From Melieria omissa (lineage: Eukaryota > Arthropoda > Insecta > Diptera > Ulidiidae), in the NCBI GenBank assembly GCA_963971225.1, contig OZ020267.1, forward strand, positions 72,221,718 to 72,285,717: a stretch of DNA of 64,000 nucleotides, read 5' to 3'. Shown one piece after another: positions 9,902 through 20,500 of this stretch; position 1 is the stretch's first letter; each line of letters begins with the position of its first letter. Made by a program: the position numbers and the translations under genes. The notes under the pieces are model-generated. The model ran no database searches. It was not told the DNA's origin and was given only the letters and a program-made list of their open reading frames with translations.

Positions 9902-12900
9902 AAAAAGTGAATTCTCCAAAACTAATTGATCGTATGCCTGCTTTAGAAAAACCAAAAACTGGTCCAATTGCTATTTTAAAACCACCTACACGTGATACTG
10001 CTTGCCAAACCGACAATTCGTGCTTATCTTTGCATCAGCGGAAACTTTTGTATGAAAATGCAAAGGCCAAGATCTTTAACACCGAAAGTAGAACAGCCAG
10101 TAAAATTTTAAAGTGTAGATGCCGATACCGGAAACGGGAGGCTAACCGAAAGTTGGTTGAATCCACTGTTATTCATAACGACAATCGACCTTACGCTAAA
10201 ATTACAATATGCGATGAAACCTTTATCGCACTGCTAGATTCTGGTGCACATGTTTCTGTACTTGGGAAGAATTCAGAGTCGTTTCTCAGCCGTAAACACA
10301 TTTCGATTAGACCCATTAGATCTTCGATGTCCACTGCTGATGGCACAAAACAACCCGTGTTAGGTTTCTGTTCTTTACCTGTTACATACAAGGATGTAAC
10401 GAAAACAATTGATTTCTATATCGTCCCAACATTGATGCAAGAAGTCTATCTCGGCGTCGATTTTTGGCGCAGCTTTGCCTTAGCACCACATATAATATCA
10501 GAAATATCCGCATTGCCCCTAAAGGAAGGAAACAATTTAAACATGCACGATTTGAGTCCTGAAGAACGCCTGGAATTAGACAAAGTTATTTTGAGGTTTC
10601 CTTCGTTTTCGAAGCGTGGATTAGGTTGTACAAGCTTATTACAGCATCACATTGACACTGGCGACGCTGCGCCAGTGAAGTCTAAGCATTTTCCGCTCTC
10701 TCCGCCTCGTCAGGCTGAAGCATATGCAGAAGTTGAGCGTCTGTTAAAATTAGGTGTGATTGAAGAGTCAGATTCTCCTTGGTGTAGTCCGGTGGTTTTG
10801 GTGCGTAAACCAGGGAAAGTCAGACTTTGCATCGACTCCAGAAAAGTTAATGCGCTCACGAAAAAGGACTCGTATCCTCTTCCTCATATTAACGGTCTTC
10901 TCAGTCGGCTGAAGGACACTCATTTTATTAGCGGTATAGATTTGAAAGACGCATTTTTCCAAATAAAATTATCAGATTCGTCAAAAGAGAAAACCGCGTT
11001 TGCTATACCTGGCTTACCGCTTTACCACTTTAAGGTAATGCCGTTCGGCTTGTGTAATGGACCGCAGACAATGAGTAGGTTGATGGACAAAGTAATCCCG
11101 TCACGCTTGAGAGAGAAAGTTTTCATTTATCTGGATGACCTATTAGTGTGCAGTGCGGATTTTAAATCCCATTTGCAGCTGCTAAGCGAAGTAGCAGACT
11201 GTCTCCGTAAAGCTAATCTTACAATTAACGTGGAAAAGAGCAAATTTTGTCAGAAAGAAATTAAATATTTAGGGTATTTGATAGGAAAGGGATGTTTGAA
11301 AGTAGACCCAGATAAGGTTGAGGCGGTGAAAAATTTTCCAGTGCCAAAATCGCCGCGCCAAGTTCGCCGTTTTATTGGTATGGCAAACTGGTATCGCTCG
11401 TTTATTACGAACTTTGCCGATCTTGCTGGCCCGCTAACAGATTGCCTACGAAAATCTGCTGGCCCTTTTAAGCTCACTTTAGAAGCAATCAATGCCTTTG
11501 AAAAACTAAAACAAGCATTATCGACTGCCCCTGTTCTCGCTCAGCCAGATTTCGCAAAGGAGTTTATTATACAGTGCGATGCTTCGAAAATTGGTGTTGG
11601 CGGCGTGCTGTATCAGGTTGGTGAAAATGGCAAGGAACGACCGATTGCATTTGTATCGAAAAAATTAAATAAGGCACAGCGTAACTACACTGTCACGGAG
11701 TTAGAGTGTTTGGCGGCTGTAGTTAGCGTAAAGCGATTTAGACCTTACGTCGAAGGCATGACGTTTCGCATCCTTACAGATCACTCGTCGCTCAAATGGT
11801 TAATGACGCAAAAGGACCTCAGTGGCAGATTAGCGAGATGGTCGTTAATGCTTCAGCGCTACAACTTCACCATGGAGCACAGAAAAGGATCGTTAAATGT
11901 CGTCCCAGATACGTTGTCGAGATTCGACGTAGACGCACTTACACCGGATGATAAAGCACCCTGTGAAATCGACTTGTCTTCTCCTGCCTTTGATACTGAA
12001 CAATATCGCAGACTTCGCCAGGCCGTTCAAGATAATCAGGAGCGACTTCCTGACACTTGTTTATCCGACGGTTTTATTTACAAGCGTGTCCAGTTTAGGA
12101 AAGGTATAGAAGAGGAAGAAGATAGGCTATGGCGTTTATGGCTACCTGAAGGTCTGACACGTGAAGCAATTCGGCTTGCGCATAATTCTGATGCGAGCTG
12201 CCACGGCGGATTCGAAAAGACTTTAGCCCGCATTAGACAGAAATATTTTTGGCCTCGAATGGCAAAAGAGATTAGGGAATATGTGATTAACTGTCACGAA
12301 TGCAAAGCTATAAAATGCTCAAACCAGATCTCAAGACCACCTATGGGTAAACCATTCGTATCCAAAAGACCTTTTCAGCGCATGTACTGCGATTTTCTTG
12401 GTCCTTATCCATGCACAAAATCAAAAAACCAGTTTCTTTTTATTCTTCTTGATCACTTTTCAAAGTTTGTGTTTTTAAAGCAAATGCGTACAGCCACCTC
12501 CAGCAATGTTATCGGTTTCTTGCAAAATGAAATTTTTCCGACCTTTGGTGTACCTCAGTACCTGCATAGTGACAATGGAAGGCAGTTCGTATCAAAAGAA
12601 ATGAGCAAGTTTTTGAATGACTACGGGGTAACCCATATCAGAACCGGATTGTATTCGCCTCAAGCAAACGCTTCTGAACGCATAAATAGGGAAATCATAA
12701 CAAAAATCAGATACTTGATTCGCGAAGATAATGACCACTCCCAATGGGATAGATACATTCCACAAATTCTATCCATACTTCGAAGCGACTATCATTCCTC
12801 AATAAATTGTTCACCTTACTTTGCCCTTTTTGGACAAAATATGGTTCAGCATGGGTCTTCGTACCTTGTTTTAGAAAAATTAAATTGTTTGGATGAAGGC

Positions 12901-13212
12901 CAAGTTCTACTAAAGCCACCGGATCGCCTCAGTCATATTAGAGAAAACATAAGAAAGAATCTGGAGTTGGCTCACGAAAAAGCAGCAAAAACATATAACT
13001 TGCGAACGCGCAAGGTTGATTACAAGGAAGGACAGGTTGTATATCGCAAGAATTTTACGCTCAGCAAAGCTGGAAATGCTACCAATGCCAAGTTTAATCC
13101 GAAGTATGTCAAATGTCGCATACGCAAAAAGGTGGGAAATGCATTATATGATGTAGAAGACATGGAAGGTAATCTTACAGGCAGATATCATGCTTCTGAC
13201 TTAAAATTTTGA
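9847..13212 (+). CDS. pol: Pol polyprotein (protease, RT, RNase H, integrase), copy C (reference)
   Basis: Pol is open without a break, about 1121 residues if entered by frameshift. An ATG lies 29 codons further in, at MPALEK. Numbering below counts from the GTG at 9907. The protease active site DSGAHVSV begins at 111. The RT has VRLCIDSRK, MPFGLCNGPQ and YLDD at about 408-411. RNase H has QCDASKIGVGG (Asp about 558) and TDHSSLKW (about 625). The integrase has an HHCC finger (His 759 and 766, Cys 796 and 799), catalytic Asp 829 and 889 and Glu 924 (D-x34-E, in the context PQANASER), then a basic C-terminal module ending HASDLKF. No env gene follows. The RT copies the RNA and the integrase inserts the product. 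Phe in the integrase DHFSK motif is shared only with copy E. Confidence 0.93.
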   Translation, partial: PEIERVGFRGLSFDPVSPEKVNSPKLIDRMPALEKPKTGPIAILKPPTRDTACQTDNSCLSLHQRKLLYENAKAKIFNTESRTASKILKCRCRYRKREANRKLVESTVIHNDNRPYAKITICDETFIALLDSGAHVSVLGKNSESFLSRKHISIRPIRSSMSTADGTKQPVLGFCSLPVTYKDVTKTIDFYIVPTLMQEVYLGVDFWRSFALAPHIISEISALPLKEGNNLNMHDLSPEERLELDKVILRFPSFSKRGLGCTSLLQHHIDTGDAAPVKSKHFPLSPPRQAEAYAEVERLLKLGVIEESDSPWCSPVVLVRKPGKVRLCIDSRKVNALTKKDSYPLPHINGLLSRLKDTHFISGIDLKDAFFQIKLSDSSKEKTAFAIPGLPLYHFKVMPFGLCNGPQTMSRLMDKVIPSRLREKVFIYLDDLLVCSADFKSHLQLLSEVADCLRKANLTINVEKSKFCQKEIKYLGYLIGKGCLKVDPDKVEAVKNFPVPKSPRQVRRFIGMANWYRSFITNFADLAGPLTDCLRKSAGPFKLTLEAINAFEKLKQALSTAPVLAQPDFAKEFIIQCDASKIGVGGVLYQVGENGKERPIAFVSKKLNKAQRNYTVTELECLAAVVSVKRFRPYVEGMTFRILTDHSSLKWLMTQKDLSGRLARWSLMLQRYNFTMEHRKGSLNVVPDTLSRFDVDALTPDDKAPCEIDLSSPAFDTEQYRRLRQAVQDNQERLPDTCLSDGFIYKRVQFRKGIEEEEDRLWRLWLPEGLTREAIRLAHNSDASCHGGFEKTLARIRQKYFWPRMAKEIREYVINCHECKAIKCSNQISRPPMGKPFVSKRPFQRMYCDFLGPYPCTKSKNQFLFILLDHFSKFVFLKQMRTATSSNVIGFLQNEIFPTFGVPQYLHSDNGRQFVSKEMSKFLNDYGVTHIRTGLYSPQANASERINREIITKIRYLIREDNDHSQWDRYIPQILSILRSDYHSSINCSPYFALFGQNMVQHGSSYLVLEKLNCLDEGQVLLKPPDRLSHIRENIRKNLELAHEKAAKTYNLRTRKVDYKEGQVVYRKNFTLSKAGNATNAKFNPKYVKCRIRKKVGNALYDVEDMEGNLTGRYHASDLKF

Positions 13213-14007
13213 CTCTACCGAATTAGTTTTTTTATTGCCCGGCTGCATGGGTCGAGCCACACGTTATTATTGGTTGCACACGGTATTAATGTCATAAAGT
13301 AGAGTTGCTATATTTTTTTCCCATTACTATCACAATTAGCTAACCTTATCTTTCCGGTTCGTTCTTTCGGCAGGCCTTATAACGAATCCGTGTTCTGTTA
13401 CGGTTCGCTCAAGTTTATTATTCAATATCCATTCAATCAAACTCCCACTCTAGTCAATTCAAATTCAACCGTTCCATTTTTCTATCATTGCACTATTGGC
13501 TGTGCACCCTAGTATCAAACCTTACTTTGTCAGTGATGTGTAAGGGGTTTCAACTGTTCCCACTAACCGAGTGCGCACAACACTGGTACACACACACATA
13601 CTAGCACACACGCAGTGCATTGCTGCAGTCGCGCTCAGTACGCACAGTGGTTGTTGGTGAGTGCATTCTTCTTGCATTCTTGCGGGCAAATTGTTGGTAC
13701 ACTGCAGAAGCACTTCGCGTAAACAAGGCAATAAATCATATTTTTTTGCGAACATCGGGTGATTTGCCCGTTATGCAAAAATGAGCTATTTAAGCAGCCA
13801 AAATCACACGGCTCGGGCAAACCGTAAGTGAAGATCAAAGGTGCTGGTCCTAATTTTGTGTGTGCGATATAGGCGACCTGTACTGCGTGTCAAGGGATCA
13901 TATCTGCCGACGAAGTCGACGGGCAATTTTAAACGACGCCACAAGTATATACTGGCCAGTCCACCGGCGGCAGCGTTTCGGCCGCGACCAGCACCACAAG
14001 CGATAAA

Positions 14008-14625
14008 TTGCTTGACGTGGAGTCCAAACTGGCCGCTAACACATATATAAAGCAATCGGGGACACACGTTAGACTCCCATTAACAACGACTTCCCCCACC
14101 GTCGCTTCCACGTTATTGGGTATGTGCACGCCCACTGGTCAAGGCAACCGAAGTCCAGCTACAACACATCACCTTATATCCCATCATCAATTTCACCGTG
14201 CAACTACGGCGACACATCATTACATCGCTACTAGCAGCAACAGTTCACCCACATCCAGCAGTTCACCAGCTTGCTTAAATTCGACTTACGTCTCACCTTC
14301 TACCACAACAGTCACATTGGCCTTTCCACCACCACCATGTGGAACCGCCACAGCCACTAATGTTACAGCCCGATGGCATGGTCATTCTGTAACTACAACA
14401 ACAAGTATCAATCAACGCCCACAATCGGTACCCCCACGCAGCAACGGTTCCTCATCATCATCCTCAAGCGGTTGTCAGTATTTCCAATCACCACACTCCA
14501 CTTCTGCCTCAGTGTCTCCACCACGACCCTCACCGTCTACACTACGTTCACCCCCACCCTCGGTTGCGTCACCGATAAACAACACACAACAGATACCAGT
14601 CCATAAAGTGTTGTTAGAAGCATAA
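14008..14625 (+). CDS. Ser/Thr/Pro-rich open frame in 3' region, no ATG start (hypothetical)
   Basis: This 205-codon frame begins at a TTG; the frame is actually open from 13933 after a stop. The first in-frame ATG (MCTPTGQ) is 38 codons in. The sequence is rich in Ser, Thr, Pro, His and Gln with runs of Ser, like the disordered parts of developmental regulators. No domain, signal peptide or membrane segment is seen. Equivalent frames are at 6326-6943, 21695-22312, complement 24035-24652 and complement 39991-40608. Between copies I count about four amino-acid-changing and two silent differences, which gives no sign of constraint. It may be an exon of a captured gene or a chance frame in low-complexity DNA. 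Confidence 0.25.
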   Translation: MLDVESKLAANTYIKQSGTHVRLPLTTTSPTVASTLLGMCTPTGQGNRSPATTHHLISHHQFHRATTATHHYIATSSNSSPTSSSSPACLNSTYVSPSTTTVTLAFPPPPCGTATATNVTARWHGHSVTTTTSINQRPQSVPPRSNGSSSSSSSGCQYFQSPHSTSASVSPPRPSPSTLRSPPPSVASPINNTQQIPVHKVLLEA

Positions 14626-14968
14626 CTCATAGAGGAGTTCATCATCATCATCGCATCATTTAAGTGATCTTATATTTAAATTCTAATTTCAATTAACGTG
14701 CTTAGTTAACAAAACAAAAAAAAAAAGAGAGAAAAAAAAAAAAAAGGCAAAATAATTGGAAAAAAAAAAATTTTTGTTTCCCTTTTGAAAATCGAACTAA
14801 CTAATTTGCTAAGTATGTGATTGTATTTAATTGGAAAAAAAAAAAAACAAAAAAAAAAAAATTAATTTGTTTCATAAAAGTGCAAGAATTTAATTCCTAA
14901 TTGTGTTAAAATAAGTGACAACAAATGTAAGCCTTTAAAATTTTACTAATTTCCTAAATCTAGCTTAG

Positions 14969-15023
14969 GTCCAGCTCAACAATCATCGTCTCGCATGGCC
15001 ATACGAACAGCGATGGAGAGCAT
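14969..15023 (+). other. Mini-exon-like segment (55 bp) in the 3' region
   Basis: A branch-like TACTAAT and CTTAG precede the segment and CAT|GTAAGTGAG follows it, so both splice consensus sites are near-perfect. In the phase-2 frame it reads PAQQSSSRMAIRTAMES. The only difference seen among copies (CCA to CCC, in the copy upstream of E near 31370) is silent in exactly that frame. The exon function is inferred. Confidence 0.45.
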
Positions 15024-15222
15024 GTAAGTGAGTGGAAATAATTATTATATTTGGAATTTACTTATTATAAATTAGCATAATTTTGAGGCATTTGTTTTAA
15101 CTTAAAGTTAACTTAAGATTCCATCAAATGTTTTTTTTTGTAAAATCTAAACATTGAAAAATGAAGTTTGCTGTTTGTTCCACATATCGAAAAATGAGTT
15201 TTTAAATTTCAATTAAGGGGAA

Positions 15223-15630
15223 TGTCGACATGCAAATTGTGTAGGATGGCATAAGCGTAGCTAACGACTTAGCAAAGGGGCTAACTAAAAATTTCGAGTG
15301 CTTAGGTAGCCATAGGCGTATACCAATGGGAGGGAGAAGTGCACTCCAGGGCATAACACCAACCCTACTCCAGGTGTGACACCATTTCTTGCCTGTTTCG
15401 CACTGTTTGTGTTGGTTTTTCTTTCTTTTCCACCCGGTCATAGTCAAGACGGCTTATGAATATTTTGGCATGATTATTTTTTTCTATTGTTGCGTGTTGC
15501 TTGTGTGTGGTTACAAGAACCTCGACCCAGCCGACATGACTAGCCGAAGACCAACCCAGCATGCCACCCCGTATCCACCACGGCAAAAATATATATGTAT
15601 ATATTGGTTTTTGCGAAGATCCGCACAACA
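15223..15630 (+). repeat. LTR shared by copies C and D (408 bp)
   Basis: It has the same TGT...ACA boundaries as the other LTRs. It carries the CACGGCAAAA and GATCCGC variants, which only the LTR at 22912 shares. Confidence 0.85.
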
Positions 15631-16288
15631 TAGAATGGCGCCCAACGATCCAACGAAGCAATAGGTGAAGTTACGAACTGAGACAGTGCAGGAAATTGTT
15701 CATAGTCTGAAGAATCAGGTTAACATTTATAGTTTTCAGGGTATTTCGAAGTTAGGTTTAACGTTATAAGTCCCGGGTGATCTGGAAACTCATTTTCGGA
15801 GCCGCGTTGCGATAACATCAAACATAACCAATTAATCGAATGCGAACTGGCGTTTTACTTAGGTTGAACGTGTAATTTGTCCCTGAAGTTTTCGAAAGCG
15901 TGAGACCGTGATTATTGAATTGTAAGTTTGATTTCATGCCGCCACTGCGGAAGATTTCTTTAGGAGATCCAAACCTGATTATTTTATTTTGAATTGTAAG
16001 GCTACGCGAATTTACTTGTCCATATAATGCTACTTTCCTTAAGATGCATATGACGTAGTTCTTGCTAGAAATAATAGGAGTAGAGTCAATACTGTATCGT
16101 TCGTGCGGTCGTATTTTGCCTACACATTCCAACCTTGCATTTCAAATTCTAATGCCTTGCTGTCCTGCGTAGAGTATTGTTGACATTCCCCGTTTAAAAA
16201 CGAAAGTTTTTTTTTACTCTCTTGTTATTTTGCCAAATTATGATAATAAAATTTTTTTTTATTTTTTTTTTCTGCTGATTGAGTTGGT
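15631..16288 (+). other. Leader of copy D
   Basis: The leader starts with primer site 15636-15647 (CGATCC variant). The antisense 104-codon frame is at 15818-16132 and has Ser for Pro in the IISSKNY stretch. A private T to A/G change sits near 16172 (GTAGAGTATT). Confidence 0.6.
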
Positions 16289-17581
16289 ATGGAAACTCGA
16301 ACTCAGAAAAGGAATTTGAATAGGAGTTTTCGTGGTAGAGGCTCACTTCCAAGAGTGGTGCACTCTCCGCCCAGTACTAGTACAGACCAGCAATCATTGC
16401 TAACAAGCGCTGTAGACGCTGCTGCTGGTGAAAATATGTCTAATCCAAACGATTCTTTGCTTTTGCCACCCTTGAACGAACAATTAGCGTCCGCGCCGAA
16501 TATGAATTCGCCGCGATCTGACATACCTACTATGGGTAACAATCCCCAGCCAACCAGTCATAACTCCTCCACAATAGACGATTTAGCCACATACCTCCGT
16601 CAGACCATTCGCGATACCCAAGAAGAGTTTCGTCGAGAATTGAGTTCCTTGCGAAGCGAATTCGCTACTTTGAATGTTGCTGAAGCTAGACCCAACGCAA
16701 ATAATGGTGGTATGACTTCGGCATCAGACCACTCGAGTAACTCCGTTACAAATTCAGTTAGCAATTCTATAAAATTGCAGAAATGGAATATTTCTTACGA
16801 TGGCACAACTAGCGTTTCTGATTTTCTTTTTAAAATTAACACTTTAAGCGAACGAACAAAATGTCCAATGGACCACTTATTGTCGAATTTTCATATTTTC
16901 CTGAAAGGAAAAGCTGAGATTTTTTATTGGACTTTCAGTAGACAGAATCCCTCTGCTTCATATCCGCACTTGTGTTACGCCTTAAGAAAAGAGTTCGGTG
17001 TTTTAGAAACAGACCATGAAGTAATTTTGAAAATTTCTTTGCGCAAACAGCAGCCGAAGGAAAGCTATGACGATTTTCATTCAGCGATTATCGCGATGAA
17101 CGCAAGGCTTAGCAATCCGATGACGGACGGAACACTTATTGACATTATGAAACGGAATTTAAGTACAAATTTGAAATTCATGTTGTTTAGCACTGAACCT
17201 AAGCATTTAGACGATTTCCGAGATTTGGCTCGCAAGGCAGAGAAGTTGATACGCGAAAGCAAACTCTCACCAATCGTGTCCAATCAGAATCGGCAGCTGA
17301 ATGAGTTGCACAGTGCTGACAGCGATGATGATATTGGTGATCCTCAACTCGAAGCGTTGAGATTCGCTCGTTATCCAATTAATCCGGATTATTCAAAAAT
17401 ACAGTGCTGGAATTGTAGAACGTACGGCCACTCTTATATTTACTGTCCAGAAGAACAACGGAATTTATTTTGCTTTAAATGCGGTCAGAGTGGCGTAGTT
17501 ACTCCAAAGTGTACAAATAAACACTTGGGAAACCGGAAATCGAGCGAGTTGGCTTCCGGGGACTCTCGTTCGACCCAGTAA
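16289..17581 (+). CDS. gag: Gag, copy D
   Basis: This is an intact 430-codon Gag and the most divergent of the five. It has LLLPPLNEQL where others have LLLPSLNEQF, Ser for Asn in NLSTNLK, and Gly for Ser in DDDIG. Knuckles and slippery site (17527-17533) are as in copy C. Confidence 0.9.
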   Translation: METRTQKRNLNRSFRGRGSLPRVVHSPPSTSTDQQSLLTSAVDAAAGENMSNPNDSLLLPPLNEQLASAPNMNSPRSDIPTMGNNPQPTSHNSSTIDDLATYLRQTIRDTQEEFRRELSSLRSEFATLNVAEARPNANNGGMTSASDHSSNSVTNSVSNSIKLQKWNISYDGTTSVSDFLFKINTLSERTKCPMDHLLSNFHIFLKGKAEIFYWTFSRQNPSASYPHLCYALRKEFGVLETDHEVILKISLRKQQPKESYDDFHSAIIAMNARLSNPMTDGTLIDIMKRNLSTNLKFMLFSTEPKHLDDFRDLARKAEKLIRESKLSPIVSNQNRQLNELHSADSDDDIGDPQLEALRFARYPINPDYSKIQCWNCRTYGHSYIYCPEEQRNLFCFKCGQSGVVTPKCTNKHLGNRKSSELASGDSRSTQ

Positions 17582-20500
17582 GCCCCGAAAAAGTTAATTC
17601 TCCAAAACTAATTGATCGTATGCCTGCTTTAGAAAAACCAAAAACTGGCCCAATTGCTATTTTAAAACCACCTACACGTGATACTGCTTGCCAAACCGAC
17701 AATTCGTGCTTATCTTTGCATCAGCGGAAACTTTTGTATGAAAATGCAAAGGCCAAGATCTTTAACACCGAAAGTAGAACAGCCAGTAAAATTTTAAAGT
17801 GTAGATGCCGATACCGGAAACGGGAGGCTAACCGAAAGTTGGTTGAATCCACTGTTATTCATAACGACAATCGACCTTACGCTAAAATTACAATATGCGA
17901 TGAAACCTTTATCGCACTGTTAGATTCTGGTGCACATGTTTCTGTACTTGGGAAGAATTCAGAGTCGTTTCTCAGCCGTAAACACATTTCGATTAGACCC
18001 ATTAGATCTTCGATGTCCACTGCTGATGGCACAAAACAACCCGTGTTAGGTTTCTGTTCTTTACCTGTTACATACAAGGATGTAACGAAAACAATTGATT
18101 TCTATATCGTCCCAACATTGATGCAAGAAGTCTATCTCGGCGTCGATTTTTGGCGCAGCTTTGCCTTAGCACCACATATAATATCAGAAATATCCGCATT
18201 GCCCCTAAAGGAAGGAAACAATTTAAACATGCACGATTTGAGTCCTGAAGAACGCCTGGAATTAGACAAAGTTATTTTGAGGTTTCCTTCGTTTTCGAAG
18301 CGTGGATTAGGTTGTACAAGCTTATTACAGCATCACATTGACACTGGCGACGCTGCGCCAGTGAAGTCTAAGCATTTTCCGCTCTCTCCGCCTCGTCAGG
18401 CTGAAGCATATGCAGAAGTTGAGCGTCTGTTAAAATTAGGTGTGATTGAAGAGTCAGATTCTCCTTGGTGTAGTCCGGTGGTTTTGGTGCGTAAACCAGG
18501 GAAAGTCAGACTTTGCATCGACTCCAGAAAAGTTAATGCGCTCACGAAAAAGGACTCGTATCCTCTTCCTCATATTAACGGTCTTCTCAGTCGGCTGAAG
18601 GACACTCATTTTATTAGCGGTATAGATTTGAAAGACGCATTTTTCCAAATAAAATTATCAGATTCGTCAAAAGAGAAAACCGCGTTTGCTATACCTGGCT
18701 TACCGCTTTACCACTTTAAGGTAATGCCGTTCGGCTTGTGTAATGGACCGCAGACAATGAGTAGGTTGATGGACAAAGTAATCCCGTCACGCTTGAGAGA
18801 GAAAGTTTTCATTTATCTGGATGACCTATTAGTGTGCAGTGCGGATTTTAAATCTCATTTGCAGCTGCTAAGCGAAGTAGCAGACTGTCTCCGTAAAGCT
18901 AATCTTACAATTAACGTGGAAAAGAGCAAATTTTGTCAGAAAGAAATTAAATATTTAGGGTATTTGATAGGAAAGGGATGTTTGAAAGTAGACCCAGATA
19001 AGGTTGAGGCGGTGAAAAATTTTCCAGTGCCAAAATCGCCGCGCCAAGTTCGCCGTTTTATTGGTATGGCAAACTGGTATCGCTCGTTTATTACGAACTT
19101 TGCCGATCTTGCTGGCCCGCTAACAGATTGCCTACGAAAATCTGCTGGCCCTTTTAAGCTCACTTTAGAAGCAATCAATGCCTTTGAAAAACTAAAACAA
19201 GCATTATCGACTGCCCCTGTTCTCGCTCAGCCAGATTTCGCAAAGGAGTTTATTATACAGTGCGATGCTTCGAAAATTGGTGTTGGCGGCGTGCTGTATC
19301 AGGTTGGTGAAAATGGCAAGGAACGACCGATTGCATTTGTATCGAAAAAATTAAATAAGGCACAGCGTAACTACACTGTCACGGAGTTAGAGTGTTTGGC
19401 GGCTGTAGTTAGCGTAAAGCGATTTAGACCTTACGTCGAAGGCATGACGTTTCGCATCCTTACAGATCACTCGTCGCTCAAATGGTTAATGACGCAAAAG
19501 GACCTCAGTGGCAGATTAGCGAGATGGTCGTTAATGCTTCAGCGCTACAACTTCACCATGGAGCACAGAAAAGGATCGTTAAATGTCGTCCCAGATACGT
19601 TGTCGAGATTCGACGTAGACGCACTTACACCGGATGATAAAGCACCCTGTGAAATCGACTTGTCTTCTCCTGCCTTTGATACTGAACAATATCGCAGACT
19701 TCGCCAGGCCGTTCAAGATAATCAGGAGCGACTTCCTGACACTTGTTTATCCGACGGTTTTATTTACAAGCGTGTCCAGTTTAGGAAAGGTATAGAAGAG
19801 GAAGAAGATAGGCTATGGCGTTTATGGCTACCTGAAGGTCTGACACGTGAAGCAATTCGGCTTGCGCATAATTCTGATGCGAGCTGCCACGGCGGATTCG
19901 AAAAGACTTTAGCCCGCATTAGACAGAAATATTTTTGGCCTCGAATGGCAAAAGAGATTAGGGAATATGTGATTAACTGTCACGAATGCAAAGCTATAAA
20001 ATGCTCAAACCAGATCTCAAGACCACCTATGGGTAAACCATTCGTATCCAAAAGACCTTTTCAGCGCATGTACTGCGATTTTCTTGGTCCTTATCCATGC
20101 ACAAAATCAAAAAACCAGTTTCTTTTTATTCTTCTTGATCACTTGTCAAAGTTTGTGTTTTTAAAGCAAATGCGTACAGCCACCTCCAGCAATGTTATCG
20201 GTTTCTTGCAAAATGAAATTTTTCCGACCTTTGGTGTACCTCAGTACCTGCATAGTGACAATGGAAGGCAGTTCGTATCAAAAGAAATGAGCAAGTTTTT
20301 GAATGACTACGGGGTAACCCATATCAGAACCGGATTGTATTCGCCTCAAGCAAACGCTTCTGAACGCATAAATAGGGAAATCATAACAAAAATCAGATAC
20401 TTGATTCGCGAAGATAATGACCACTCCCAATGGGATAGATACATTCCACAAATTCTATCCATACTTCGAAGCGACTATCATTCCTCAATAAATTGTTCAC

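Larger units (their letters stand above)
13213..15222 (+). other. 3' accessory region, copy C: possible captured host-gene segment
   Basis: This 2.0 kb lies between pol and the LTR and is unlike gag, pol or a retroviral env. In order it holds: AT-rich spacer; a CA-rich tract with an initiator-like TCAGTA (13635) followed by a donor-like GTGAGT (13657); a donor GTAAGT (13824) and an acceptor-like ATAG (13869-13872) that bound a possible 49-nt intron with a CTAAT branch-like motif; the Ser/Thr/Pro-rich frame (14008-14625); A-runs (14717-14865); and a 55-bp mini-exon with acceptor and donor (14969-15023). Every unit in the array has this region where its 3' part is preserved. I do not recognise the source gene. 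Confidence 0.55.
7538..15630 (+). mobile_element. Retroelement copy C, complete unit
   Basis: This is a complete LTR-leader-gag-pol-3' region-LTR unit. Both LTRs are shared with neighbours (B on the left, D on the right). The two LTRs differ at diagnostic positions: CACGAGAAAA/GACCCGC in the left one and CACGGCAAAA/GATCCGC in the right one. A freshly inserted single provirus would have identical LTRs, so this unit probably arose by recombination or amplification. Confidence 0.9.
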
